Shown: piece after piece, positions 8,981 through 15,623 of the stretch | Position numbering within the stretch: the first letter of the stretch is position 1 | Layout: each line of letters opens with the position of its first letter | Assembly (NCBI RefSeq): GCF_017813365.1 | Contig: NZ_JAGIZA010000004.1 | Coordinates: 124,001-188,000 of the forward strand | Length of the DNA: 64,000 nt | Origin: Roseomonas indoligenes | GTDB lineage: Bacteria; Pseudomonadota; Alphaproteobacteria; Acetobacterales; Acetobacteraceae | Direction of reading: 5' to 3' | The notes under the pieces: model-generated | Databases searched by the model: none | What the model was told of the DNA's origin: nothing | Seen by the model: only the letters and a program-made list of their open reading frames with translations | Made by a program: the position numbers and the translations under genes

Positions 8981-9991
8981 ATGGGTACCAAATACCGCAT
9001 CGACCGCCGCCGCCTCCTGGCGGGCGGCTCCGCCCTGGTCCTCGTGCCGGGGGCGAGGGTCTCCGCCCAGACGCTCGACAAGGTGGTCTTCCAGACGGAC
9101 TGGCGCGCGCAGGCCGAGCACGGCGGCTACTACCAGGCCGTCGCCGGTGGCATCTACCGGAAGTACGGGATCGAATGCGACCTGCGCCAGGGCGGGCCGC
9201 AGCAGAACCCGGCGCAGATGCTCGTGGGCGGGCGCGCGGACATGATCATGTCCAACCCCTTCCAGGCGCTGAACTACGCGCGGGACGGGATGCCCTTCCT
9301 CTGCATCGCCGCGATCTTCCAGAAGGACCCGGTGATCCTCATGACGCATGAGGAGGCGGGGATCGACAGCTTCGAGAAGATGCGCGGCAAGCCGATCAGC
9401 CTCAGCGCTGCCGGCCGCGTGACGCACTGGCCTTTCCTGCGAAGCCGCTTCGGCTTCGACGACGCGCAGATCCGCCCGAAGACCGCGGGGCTGCAGGGCT
9501 ACATGGCGAACAGGGAGGCGATCTGGCAGGGCTTCGTCTCCTCCGAGCCCTTCTCCGCCATGCAGGCGGGCGCGCATCCGCGCGTCCATCTCCTCGCCGA
9601 TGCGGGCTACGAGGCCTACAACACCACGATCGACATCTCCGCGAAGATGGTCGCCGAGCGGCGGGACCTGGTGCAGCGCTTCATCGACGCGACGGTGGAG
9701 GGTTGGACCGAATACATGAAGGGCACCGACGTCGCGGCCGCCAACGCCCTTATCAAACAGCACAACCCGGAGATGCCGGACGACCTCCTCGCCTACGGGC
9801 TGCGCGCCATGAACGAGCGCGGCATCGTCCGCTCCAACGAGGCGCTGACGCTCGGTGTGGGCGCCATGACGCACGAGCGCTGGGACCGCTTCTACGGGAT
9901 CATGCGGGAGACCGGCGTGTATCCTGCCGGGCTCGACCCGCGGCGCGGCTACTCCCTGGATTTCGTGAACCGGCGGGTCGGGCTGGGCTGA
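8981..9991 (+). CDS. ABC transporter substrate-binding protein, NMT1/THI5-like (second copy)
   Basis: 336-aa periplasmic receptor with a twin-arginine-like leader (RIDRRRLLAGGSA) cleaved near RVSAQ. The opening VVFQTDWRAQAEHGGYYQAVAGGIYRKYGIE, the QMLVGGRADMIMSNP cleft segment and AERRDLVQRFIDATVEGW are characteristic of NMT1/THI5-like receptors. An AGGGGA site lies about 6 nt before the ATG. It differs clearly from the receptor at 4325-5347, so it is not a recent duplicate. It is also an orphan, with no permease or ATPase beside it; the downstream Mrp operon is unrelated. Confidence 0.88.
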   Translation: MGTKYRIDRRRLLAGGSALVLVPGARVSAQTLDKVVFQTDWRAQAEHGGYYQAVAGGIYRKYGIECDLRQGGPQQNPAQMLVGGRADMIMSNPFQALNYARDGMPFLCIAAIFQKDPVILMTHEEAGIDSFEKMRGKPISLSAAGRVTHWPFLRSRFGFDDAQIRPKTAGLQGYMANREAIWQGFVSSEPFSAMQAGAHPRVHLLADAGYEAYNTTIDISAKMVAERRDLVQRFIDATVEGWTEYMKGTDVAAANALIKQHNPEMPDDLLAYGLRAMNERGIVRSNEALTLGVGAMTHERWDRFYGIMRETGVYPAGLDPRRGYSLDFVNRRVGLG

Positions 9992-10063
9992 AGCATCGCC
10001 TTCCCGGCACGGGAAACCCACCCCCGTTTCCCCGAGTTGGGGGCAGGGGAGAGGGGTGCCGTG

Positions 10064-10519
10064 ATGCTGTGGCGCTGGGCGTTGCTGTCGGGGGCCTACC
10101 TGCTCATGGCGGGGTCCGTGCAGGGGGCGGAGGTCGCGGCCGCCGTGATCGGTGGCGGGGCGGCCGCGGCATTCTCCATGGCGCTCCGCCGCTGCGCGCC
10201 GGACCCTTTCTCCTTCGGCGCCGTTCGCTGGCGCGCTTTCGCATCGCTGCCGGGCACGCTGGTCAGGGAAACGGCCACCGTTGCGGCGGTCCTTCTCCGT
10301 GCACTGTTTCGCGCTGAAGGCGAACGCGGATCGGTCGCTGAACAGCCTTTCGAGCACGGGCCAGACTCGCCGGAGGAAGCGGCCCGGCGTGCATTCTCCG
10401 TGCTCGGTCTTTCGCTGGCCCCGAACAGCTACGTCCTCGACGAGCCGGTTCCGGGCGCCCTAGCACTGCATCGCCTCTCGCCCCAGCCGCCTGTGCCCGA
10501 CCGGCGATGGCCGCTGTGA
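10064..10519 (+). CDS. mrpE: Mrp/Mnh-type cation:proton antiporter subunit E
   Basis: First gene of a seven-gene membrane operon. The 151-aa protein has two N-terminal membrane helices (WALLSGAYLLMAG and AAAVIGGGAAAAFSMAL) followed by a cytoplasmic part with NSYVLDEPVPGALALHRL, the conserved C-terminal MrpE stretch. The ATG at 10064 follows a GGGGAGAGGGG ribosome-binding region; a TTG at 10037 would lie upstream of that site. The 3' end overlaps mrpF by 13 nt. MrpE is an accessory subunit of multi-subunit antiporters, equivalent to MbhA in membrane-bound hydrogenases. Confidence 0.85.
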   Translation: MLWRWALLSGAYLLMAGSVQGAEVAAAVIGGGAAAAFSMALRRCAPDPFSFGAVRWRAFASLPGTLVRETATVAAVLLRALFRAEGERGSVAEQPFEHGPDSPEEAARRAFSVLGLSLAPNSYVLDEPVPGALALHRLSPQPPVPDRRWPL

Positions 10520-10770
10520 CGGGGATCTGGCTGGCGGCGGCCCTTGCTCTCCTCCCGCCCTTCGCGCTCGCCGCCATGCTCGCGATGCGCGGGGAGGTTG
10601 CCGGGCGGCTGGTGGCGGCGCAGCTCGCCTCCTCCCTCGCCGTGCCCGTGCTCTTCGCCATGAGCTACGCCTTCGACCAGCCCTCCATGGCGGACCTGCC
10701 GCTGACCCTTGTCCTGCTCACCCTGCCCGGCACGCTGCTGATGGCCATCTTTCTGGAGCGGTGGCTATGA
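10507..10770 (+). CDS. mrpF: Mrp-type antiporter subunit F
   Basis: 87-aa protein with three transmembrane helices, the normal size and topology for MrpF. The position between E and G, the conserved Asp in SYAFDQPSMADLPL and the final TLLMAIFLERW helix support the call. It overlaps mrpE by 13 nt and mrpG by the ATGA tetranucleotide. Confidence 0.85.
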   Translation: MAAVTGIWLAAALALLPPFALAAMLAMRGEVAGRLVAAQLASSLAVPVLFAMSYAFDQPSMADLPLTLVLLTLPGTLLMAIFLERWL

Positions 10771-11051
10771 CCGCATGGATCGTGGCCGCGCTGCTCGCGG
10801 TGATGGCGCTCGCCGCTTGGCTCGGCGTAGCGGGGGCGGCCCGCCTGCGGGGGCCGCTGGCACGGCTGCATGCCGTGGCCTTCGTGAACATCGCTTGCGG
10901 CGCACCGCTCGCCGCCGCCGCGCTGGTAACGGACGGCATCTCCGGCCGCTCCGTCAAGGTCGTCTCGGCGGTGCTGCTGAGCTGGCTGGTGGGGGCCGCC
11001 ACCGCCCATGCTACCGGCCGCGCCCTGGTGAAGAGGGAGGATGCACGATGA
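10767..11051 (+). CDS. mrpG: Mrp-type antiporter subunit G
   Basis: 94-aa, three-helix membrane protein. The motif RLRGPLARLHAVAFVNIACGAPLAAAAL matches the MrpG/PhaG signature (kfpDvytRlHaatk in typical members). The ATG at 10767 gives an ATGA overlap with mrpF and is preferred to the GTG two codons earlier. The stop overlaps the next start by ATGA. Confidence 0.84.
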   Translation: MTAWIVAALLAVMALAAWLGVAGAARLRGPLARLHAVAFVNIACGAPLAAAALVTDGISGRSVKVVSAVLLSWLVGAATAHATGRALVKREDAR

Positions 11052-11323
11052 CGGCGCTGCTCGCCGGGCTGCTCCTCCTTGTCGCCGCGACCGGCACGGG
11101 GGTCGTGCTGTCGCGCCGCCCAGAGCGGCAGGTGATGGCGATGGCAGCCAACGGGCTGGCCCTCGCCCTTCTCTTCGCCGCGCTGCAAGCGCCGGACGTG
11201 GCCTTCTCCCAGCTCGTGGTGGGCACGGCGGCGGTGCCGCTACTCTTCCTCGCCGTGCTGGCGAGCATTCGGTTGCACCGGCCCGAGGAGAGGCCTGGGG
11301 ATAGGCCGGAGAAGGGGGCATGA
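11048..11323 (+). CDS. DUF4040 / MbhD-like small membrane subunit
   Basis: 91-aa, three-helix protein resembling the DUF4040 domain, which in classical Mrp systems forms the tail of MrpA and in membrane-bound hydrogenases is the separate subunit MbhD. The diagnostic segment is NGLALALLFAALQAPDVAFSQLVVGTAAVPLL (split here: QAPDVAFSQ is the conserved core). The ATG at 11048 overlaps the mrpG stop, and the TGA overlaps the next ATG. As a free-standing gene it places this operon closer to the MBH arrangement than to standard Mrp operons. Confidence 0.8.
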   Translation: MTALLAGLLLLVAATGTGVVLSRRPERQVMAMAANGLALALLFAALQAPDVAFSQLVVGTAAVPLLFLAVLASIRLHRPEERPGDRPEKGA

Positions 11324-12081
11324 GCCGGCGCGCGCGCGGCATCCTCGCCGCCATCGCGGCCCTGGCGCTCGCGCCCGGTGCTCTGGCGGTGGTCCGGGCC
11401 ATGCCACCCCTCGGCGACCACCCGCTGCCCTATGGCGACGCCGTGAACCGCGTTGCGCCGGCGGAGCGGGCTGTCTCCAACATGGTCACCGCCGTGAACT
11501 TCGACCTGCGCGGCTTCGATACCCTGGGCGAGGAGGTGATGCTGCTCGCCGCCGTTGTGGGCGCGGTGGTGGTGCTGCGCGGGGCCCGCGGAGAGGGGGT
11601 AGGGGACCGCCCGGCCCGCTGCGGCAGCCGCCCGATCCCGCCACGCTCGGACGCTGTGGTGCTGCTCTGCCGGATGACGGCGCCGCTGACGCTCATCTAT
11701 GGCCTTTATGTTGTGCTGCACGCGGCGCTCACGCCCGGCGGCGGCTTCCAGGGCGGCGCCATCATCGGCTCCGGCCTGGTGCTCGTCTGGCTGGGGGAGG
11801 GATACAATGCCTGGCGGCGCATGGTGCCGGGTGTCGTGCTCCACGCGCTCGAAGGTGGCGGCGCGGGCCTCTACGCCCTGGCGGGCTTCGGCGCGATGCT
11901 CACCGGCGCCGCCTATCTGGCCAACATGCTGCCGCTCGGCGATTGGGGCTCGATCCTGTCCGGGGGCATGATCCCCGTGGTGAACTTCGGCGTCGGTCTC
12001 GCCGTGTCGGGCGCCTTCGGGATGCTCTTCCTCGAATTCCTGGAGGAGACGCGCGAGCCGGAGAAGGGGGAGGAGCAGTGA
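11320..12081 (+). CDS. mrpB: MrpA C-terminal (MbhE-like) domain fused to MrpB
   Basis: 253-aa membrane protein of two parts. Residues 1 to about 90 form an MbhE-like region (leader helix, loop with NMVTAVNFDLRGFDTLGEE, second helix), which normally sits at the MrpA C-terminus. Residues 110-253 are MrpB (LYVVLHAALTPGGGFQGGAII, where TPGGGFQGG is the signature). Between them is a basic/Gly-rich linker. It overlaps its neighbours by ATGA and GTGA. The fusion is found in several MrpA-less clusters. Confidence 0.84.
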   Translation: MSRRARGILAAIAALALAPGALAVVRAMPPLGDHPLPYGDAVNRVAPAERAVSNMVTAVNFDLRGFDTLGEEVMLLAAVVGAVVVLRGARGEGVGDRPARCGSRPIPPRSDAVVLLCRMTAPLTLIYGLYVVLHAALTPGGGFQGGAIIGSGLVLVWLGEGYNAWRRMVPGVVLHALEGGGAGLYALAGFGAMLTGAAYLANMLPLGDWGSILSGGMIPVVNFGVGLAVSGAFGMLFLEFLEETREPEKGEEQ

Positions 12082-12422
12082 GCGCGCTGCCCTGGTCGGT
12101 CGCCCTCTGGCTCTTCGCGATCGGTTTCTACGGGATGATCACCAGCCGGCACTACGTTCACCTCATCGGCTGCCTCAGCGTCATGCAGTCCGGCACCTAT
12201 GTTCTGCTGCTGTCAGCGGGGTTCCGCTGGGGCGCGGGCCCGCCGGTCTTCGCCGACCATCCACCGGGCACGCCCGCCGTGGACCCGGTGGTCCAGGCGC
12301 TGGTGCTGACCGACATCGTGGTCGGCGCCGCCGTCACCGCCCTGCTGCTGGCGCTCGCCCTGCAACTGCACAAGCGCCGGGGCACGCTGGATCCCGAGGA
12401 GCTGAGGCCGATGCGGCGATGA
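12078..12422 (+). CDS. mrpC: Mrp-type antiporter subunit C (NuoK-like)
   Basis: 114-aa three-helix protein related to NuoK. Visible features are IGFYGMITSRHYVHLIGCLSVMQSGTYVLLL, the VDPVVQALVLTDIVVGAAVTALLLAL helix and a cytoplasmic basic tail; DPVVQALVLTDIVVG is the MrpC signature. The GTG start overlaps the TGA of the upstream gene (GTGA) and the stop overlaps mrpD (ATGA). Confidence 0.87.
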   Translation: MSALPWSVALWLFAIGFYGMITSRHYVHLIGCLSVMQSGTYVLLLSAGFRWGAGPPVFADHPPGTPAVDPVVQALVLTDIVVGAAVTALLLALALQLHKRRGTLDPEELRPMRR

Positions 12423-14179
12423 TCTCCTCGCTCCCACCCCTGGCCGCGGCCGGGCCGATCCTTGTCGCCGCCACCCTGCTCGCGCTCGGGCGCCACCTGC
12501 CCGGGCGCGTGCCGGATGTCATCGCGATCGTCGCGGCGCTGGCCGTCGCGGCGCTCGGCGCGCTGATGGCGTTTCGTGCCGGGGATGGCGTACTGCTGCA
12601 CTGGTTCGGCGGCTGGTCGCCACGGGAAGGGATGCCGATCGGCATCGCCTTCCAGGCCGATGTCGCGGGCTCCGTGATGGTGGCGCTGGTCGGAATCCTC
12701 TTCGTCGCATCTTTCGTCTTCGCCTGGGGCTTCTTCGAGGAGGTGGGCGTGCAGTTCCATGTCCTCATGCTCGTCTTCATGGCGGCCATGTGCGGCTTCT
12801 GCCTGACGCGGGACCTGTTCAACCTCTTCGTGTGGTTCGAGGTGATGAGCGTCGCCGCCTTCGCGCTCACCGCTTACCGGCTGGAGGCATCGGCGCTGGA
12901 GGGGGCGCTGAACTTCACCGTCACCAACTCGCTCGGCTCCATGATGATGCTTGCGGGGATCGGGCTGCTCTATGCAAGGCTTGGCCGGCTCGACATGCTC
13001 GCGCTGGGTGAGGAAGCCGCGAAGGCGGCGGGCGATCCCGTGATCCCCGGCGCATTCTGCCTGCTGGCGGCGGCCCTGCTGATCAAGGGCGCGACCGTGC
13101 CCTTCCATCTCTGGCTGGCCGATGCCCACGCCGTCGCGCCCTCGCCCGTTTCCATGGTCTTCTCCGGCGGCATGGTCGCGATGGGCGTCTTCGGCCTGGC
13201 GCGCCTGACCTGGACGGTCTTCGCCCCGGTGGAGGCTGTGACGGAGGCGCTGCACGCCGTGGTGCTCTGGCTGGGCGCCGCGACCTCCGTGCTGGGCGGG
13301 ATGCTCTGCCTCGGGCAAAGGCACGTGAAGCGGATGCTCGCCTTTTCCACCATCTCCCACACGGGCATCCTGCTGATGGGGGTGGCGCTTCTCTCGGCGG
13401 ACGGGCTGGCCGGGACGCTGACCTACCTCGTCGGCCACGGGCTGGTGAAGGCGGCGCTCTTTGCCCTGGCGGGCGTTCTGATGGCCCGGCTGGGCGGCAT
13501 TGACGAGATCGGCCTGCGCGGCCGCGGGCGAGAGATCTGGCCCGCGAGGATCGCCTTCGCCGCTGGCGGTCTGCTGCTGGCCGGCCTGCCGGTCGGGTTG
13601 ATGGAGGAGGGTGCGACGCTGCTCGACGCCGCGGCGGGGGCAGAATCCTTTCGCTGGGTGATCCTCGCCGTGCCTATCGGCGCGGGGCTGACGGGCGCCG
13701 CTGTCCTGCGCGCCGCCGGACGGATCTTCCTCGGCTGGGGGAAGGTGGACGGCGAGGAGGAAGGCGCGCCGAGCGAGCAGGAAGCCGAGAAGGCGAACCG
13801 CCCGCTGCCGCTGATGCTGGCGCCCGTGGCAGTTCTGCTGCTGCTGGCCTCGGCGGTGCCGGGCCACCTTGCCGAGGAGGCCGCGCAGCACGCCGCGTCG
13901 GCGATGATGCAGCCGGGCATCGTACCTGCCCCGGTATCTCCGGGCGAGGTGCCGGAACGGCTACCGCTGGGATGGATGAGCCTCTCCCTCGCCCTCCTCG
14001 TCGCGGGTTGGCACCTCGGGCGCCACCACCTGCCGGCGATCCTCTCGAACGGCGTGCAGGCGCTGACCGCGCCGGTCTTCGCGGGTCTGGAACGCCTGCA
14101 CAGCGGGGTGACCGGGGATGAGCTGGTCTGGATCCTCGCCGGGCTCGCGCTGCTTTCGCTGGGACTCTGGCTGGCCTGA
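12419..14179 (+). CDS. mrpD: Mrp-type antiporter subunit D (NuoN/NuoL-like proton channel)
   Basis: 586-aa polytopic protein, the only large proton-translocating subunit in this operon. Key elements are RDLFNLFVWFEVMSVAAF (conserved Glu in transmembrane helix 5), KGATVPFHLWLADAHAVAPSPVSMVFSG (conserved Lys and the discontinuous helix) and HVKRMLAFSTISHTG. This is the complex I-like antiporter fold. It is longer than a typical MrpD (about 490-500 aa) because of an acidic loop near residue 450 (KVDGEEEGAPSEQEAEK) and extra C-terminal helices. It is the last gene of the operon, ending 3 nt before the convergent phosphatase gene. Confidence 0.87.
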   Translation: MISSLPPLAAAGPILVAATLLALGRHLPGRVPDVIAIVAALAVAALGALMAFRAGDGVLLHWFGGWSPREGMPIGIAFQADVAGSVMVALVGILFVASFVFAWGFFEEVGVQFHVLMLVFMAAMCGFCLTRDLFNLFVWFEVMSVAAFALTAYRLEASALEGALNFTVTNSLGSMMMLAGIGLLYARLGRLDMLALGEEAAKAAGDPVIPGAFCLLAAALLIKGATVPFHLWLADAHAVAPSPVSMVFSGGMVAMGVFGLARLTWTVFAPVEAVTEALHAVVLWLGAATSVLGGMLCLGQRHVKRMLAFSTISHTGILLMGVALLSADGLAGTLTYLVGHGLVKAALFALAGVLMARLGGIDEIGLRGRGREIWPARIAFAAGGLLLAGLPVGLMEEGATLLDAAAGAESFRWVILAVPIGAGLTGAAVLRAAGRIFLGWGKVDGEEEGAPSEQEAEKANRPLPLMLAPVAVLLLLASAVPGHLAEEAAQHAASAMMQPGIVPAPVSPGEVPERLPLGWMSLSLALLVAGWHLGRHHLPAILSNGVQALTAPVFAGLERLHSGVTGDELVWILAGLALLSLGLWLA

Positions 14180-14182
14180 CCC

Positions 14183-14896
14183 CTACCAGGGCAGGTCCAC
14201 CCAGGAGAGGTGGCCGCCCTTGCCGGCCCCCGTATCCATGAACACCGCCGCGCCACCGCCGGCGCCGACCTGCATGTAGGGCCGGCCATCCGCGCTGCGC
14301 AGCTCGTGCCCGCAATAGATGGTGAAGCCCTGGGGGATACGGTCCACCCAATCGTGCAGGCGCTCCGGGTAGCCATCGTCCCGCATCCGGCTGGTCACCT
14401 GGCCGAAGAGAGCGCGGGGAACCAGCCCCTCCGGCTTGCGCGCGCCCGCATCCGGCGGCGGCGGCGCGTGCAGCATGCGCGGATGGAACCCGCCATGGAC
14501 AAAGAGGCGCTGGTCGATCCGCAGCCAGGCCGGCGCCCGGCCGATCTCCTCCACCGCGCGGCGGCGAAGGCTCTCCGCATCACCGGCGGCGCCGATCTGC
14601 TCCAGCGTCCGACCGAGGCCGTTCGCCTCGATGCGGAGGGAGGCGCCCTCCAGCGCGCGGCGCAGCTTGTGGTCGTGGTTGCCGAGCATGAACAGGCCGC
14701 GGCCCTCCGCGCGCAGCGCGAAGGCGCGGCGCAGCACAGCCGCCCCGTCGGACCCGCCATCCGTCAGGTCGCCGAGCTGGATCACGAAGAGCCGCTCCGC
14801 CGCGGCGCCCTCCACGGCGGCCTGGAAGGCCTCGGCGTCGCCATGGACGTCGCCGACCACGCGAATTCCCTCGAAGCGGCCGCGCAGGTCCCTCAA
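14183..14896 (-). CDS. Metallophosphoesterase, serine/threonine phosphatase (PPP)-like
   Basis: 237-aa calcineurin-like phosphoesterase of the PPP type. All metal motifs are present: GDVHGD near residue 15, GDLTDGG near 42, GNHDHK near 72, the VHGG His near 134, and the CGHELRS His near 196. TTG at 14896 is the start, with a GGAGGGCGGGGC site just upstream. It sits 31 nt after pdeM, so it likely belongs to the same transcript. Relatives include bacterial PrpE/ApaH-like phosphatases; the substrate is not evident. Confidence 0.84.
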   Translation of the reverse strand: MRDLRGRFEGIRVVGDVHGDAEAFQAAVEGAAAERLFVIQLGDLTDGGSDGAAVLRRAFALRAEGRGLFMLGNHDHKLRRALEGASLRIEANGLGRTLEQIGAAGDAESLRRRAVEEIGRAPAWLRIDQRLFVHGGFHPRMLHAPPPPDAGARKPEGLVPRALFGQVTSRMRDDGYPERLHDWVDRIPQGFTIYCGHELRSADGRPYMQVGAGGGAAVFMDTGAGKGGHLSWVDLPW

Positions 14897-14927
14897 GCCC
14901 CGCCCTCCGCCCGTGTCGGATGGCGGA

Positions 14928-15623
14928 TCACGCCACCGCCTCCGGGCGCCGGCGCATCGGGGCCATGGGCACGCTGAACAGCCGGTCCGGCCCCAGCAGG
15001 AAGACCCGCCCTCCGCGCGGGAACAGCCCGCCCAGCGCCGGGTCCCGCACGTCCAGCCCGCCCGTATAGGCGCCGAAGGCCGGCAGGATCACCCGACGGG
15101 CGTCGGTGGCGAAGCAGGGGCGGGAAATCCCGCCGGCGCGCGTCGCCAGCGTGGCCTTGGGGTGGAAATGGCCGCTCATTTCGCCGAGGGCGCGCGGATC
15201 GGCCTCGTGCCGGAAGGTGAGGGGGCCATCCACCAGCGCGTCCACGGCGATCCCGGGCAGGCCGCGCGGCGCCACGGGGTCGTGATTGCCGAGCACCCAG
15301 ACCACCTCCTCCACCGATGCGAGGATCCGCTGCAGGGCGGCGCAATCGGCCGGCGCCATGCGGTCGCACCCCATCGGATCGTGGAAGCTGTCCCCCAGCA
15401 GGACGAGGCGCGCCGGCCCGTAGCGCCGCAGAACGAGGGTAAGCTTCGCCAGCGTCTCCCGCGTGTCGTAGGGCGGCACGAAGCGGCCGCGCGCGGCGAA
15501 GTGGCTGCCCTTCTCCAGGTGCAGGTCGGAGACGACGAGCGTGCGCCGTGCCGGCCAGGAGACAACGCCCGCGGGGTCGAGCATCAGCCGCTCGCCCGCC
15601 AAGTGAAGCGGGGCGGGGGTCAC
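14928..15623 (-). CDS. pdeM: Ligase-associated DNA damage response endonuclease PdeM
   Basis: 231-aa calcineurin-like nuclease. Motifs are VVSDLHLEKGSHF, VLLGDSFHDP, VWVLGNHDP and the C-terminal MSGHFHPK, which together with ILPAFGAYTGGLDV are typical of the ligase-associated phosphoesterase family. GTG at 15623 overlaps the TGA of the helicase gene (GTGA), fixing the start and proving co-translation. In other bacteria this gene sits with an ATP-dependent DNA ligase, an MBL-fold exonuclease and the DEXH helicase; only the helicase is here. Confidence 0.88.
   Translation of the reverse strand: MTPAPLHLAGERLMLDPAGVVSWPARRTLVVSDLHLEKGSHFAARGRFVPPYDTRETLAKLTLVLRRYGPARLVLLGDSFHDPMGCDRMAPADCAALQRILASVEEVVWVLGNHDPVAPRGLPGIAVDALVDGPLTFRHEADPRALGEMSGHFHPKATLATRAGGISRPCFATDARRVILPAFGAYTGGLDVRDPALGGLFPRGGRVFLLGPDRLFSVPMAPMRRRPEAVA

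Noticed and set aside
12197-13891. 564-codon minus-strand frame opposite mrpC/mrpD
   Set aside because: His/Gln/Arg-rich antisense of membrane-protein coding sequence; no motif.
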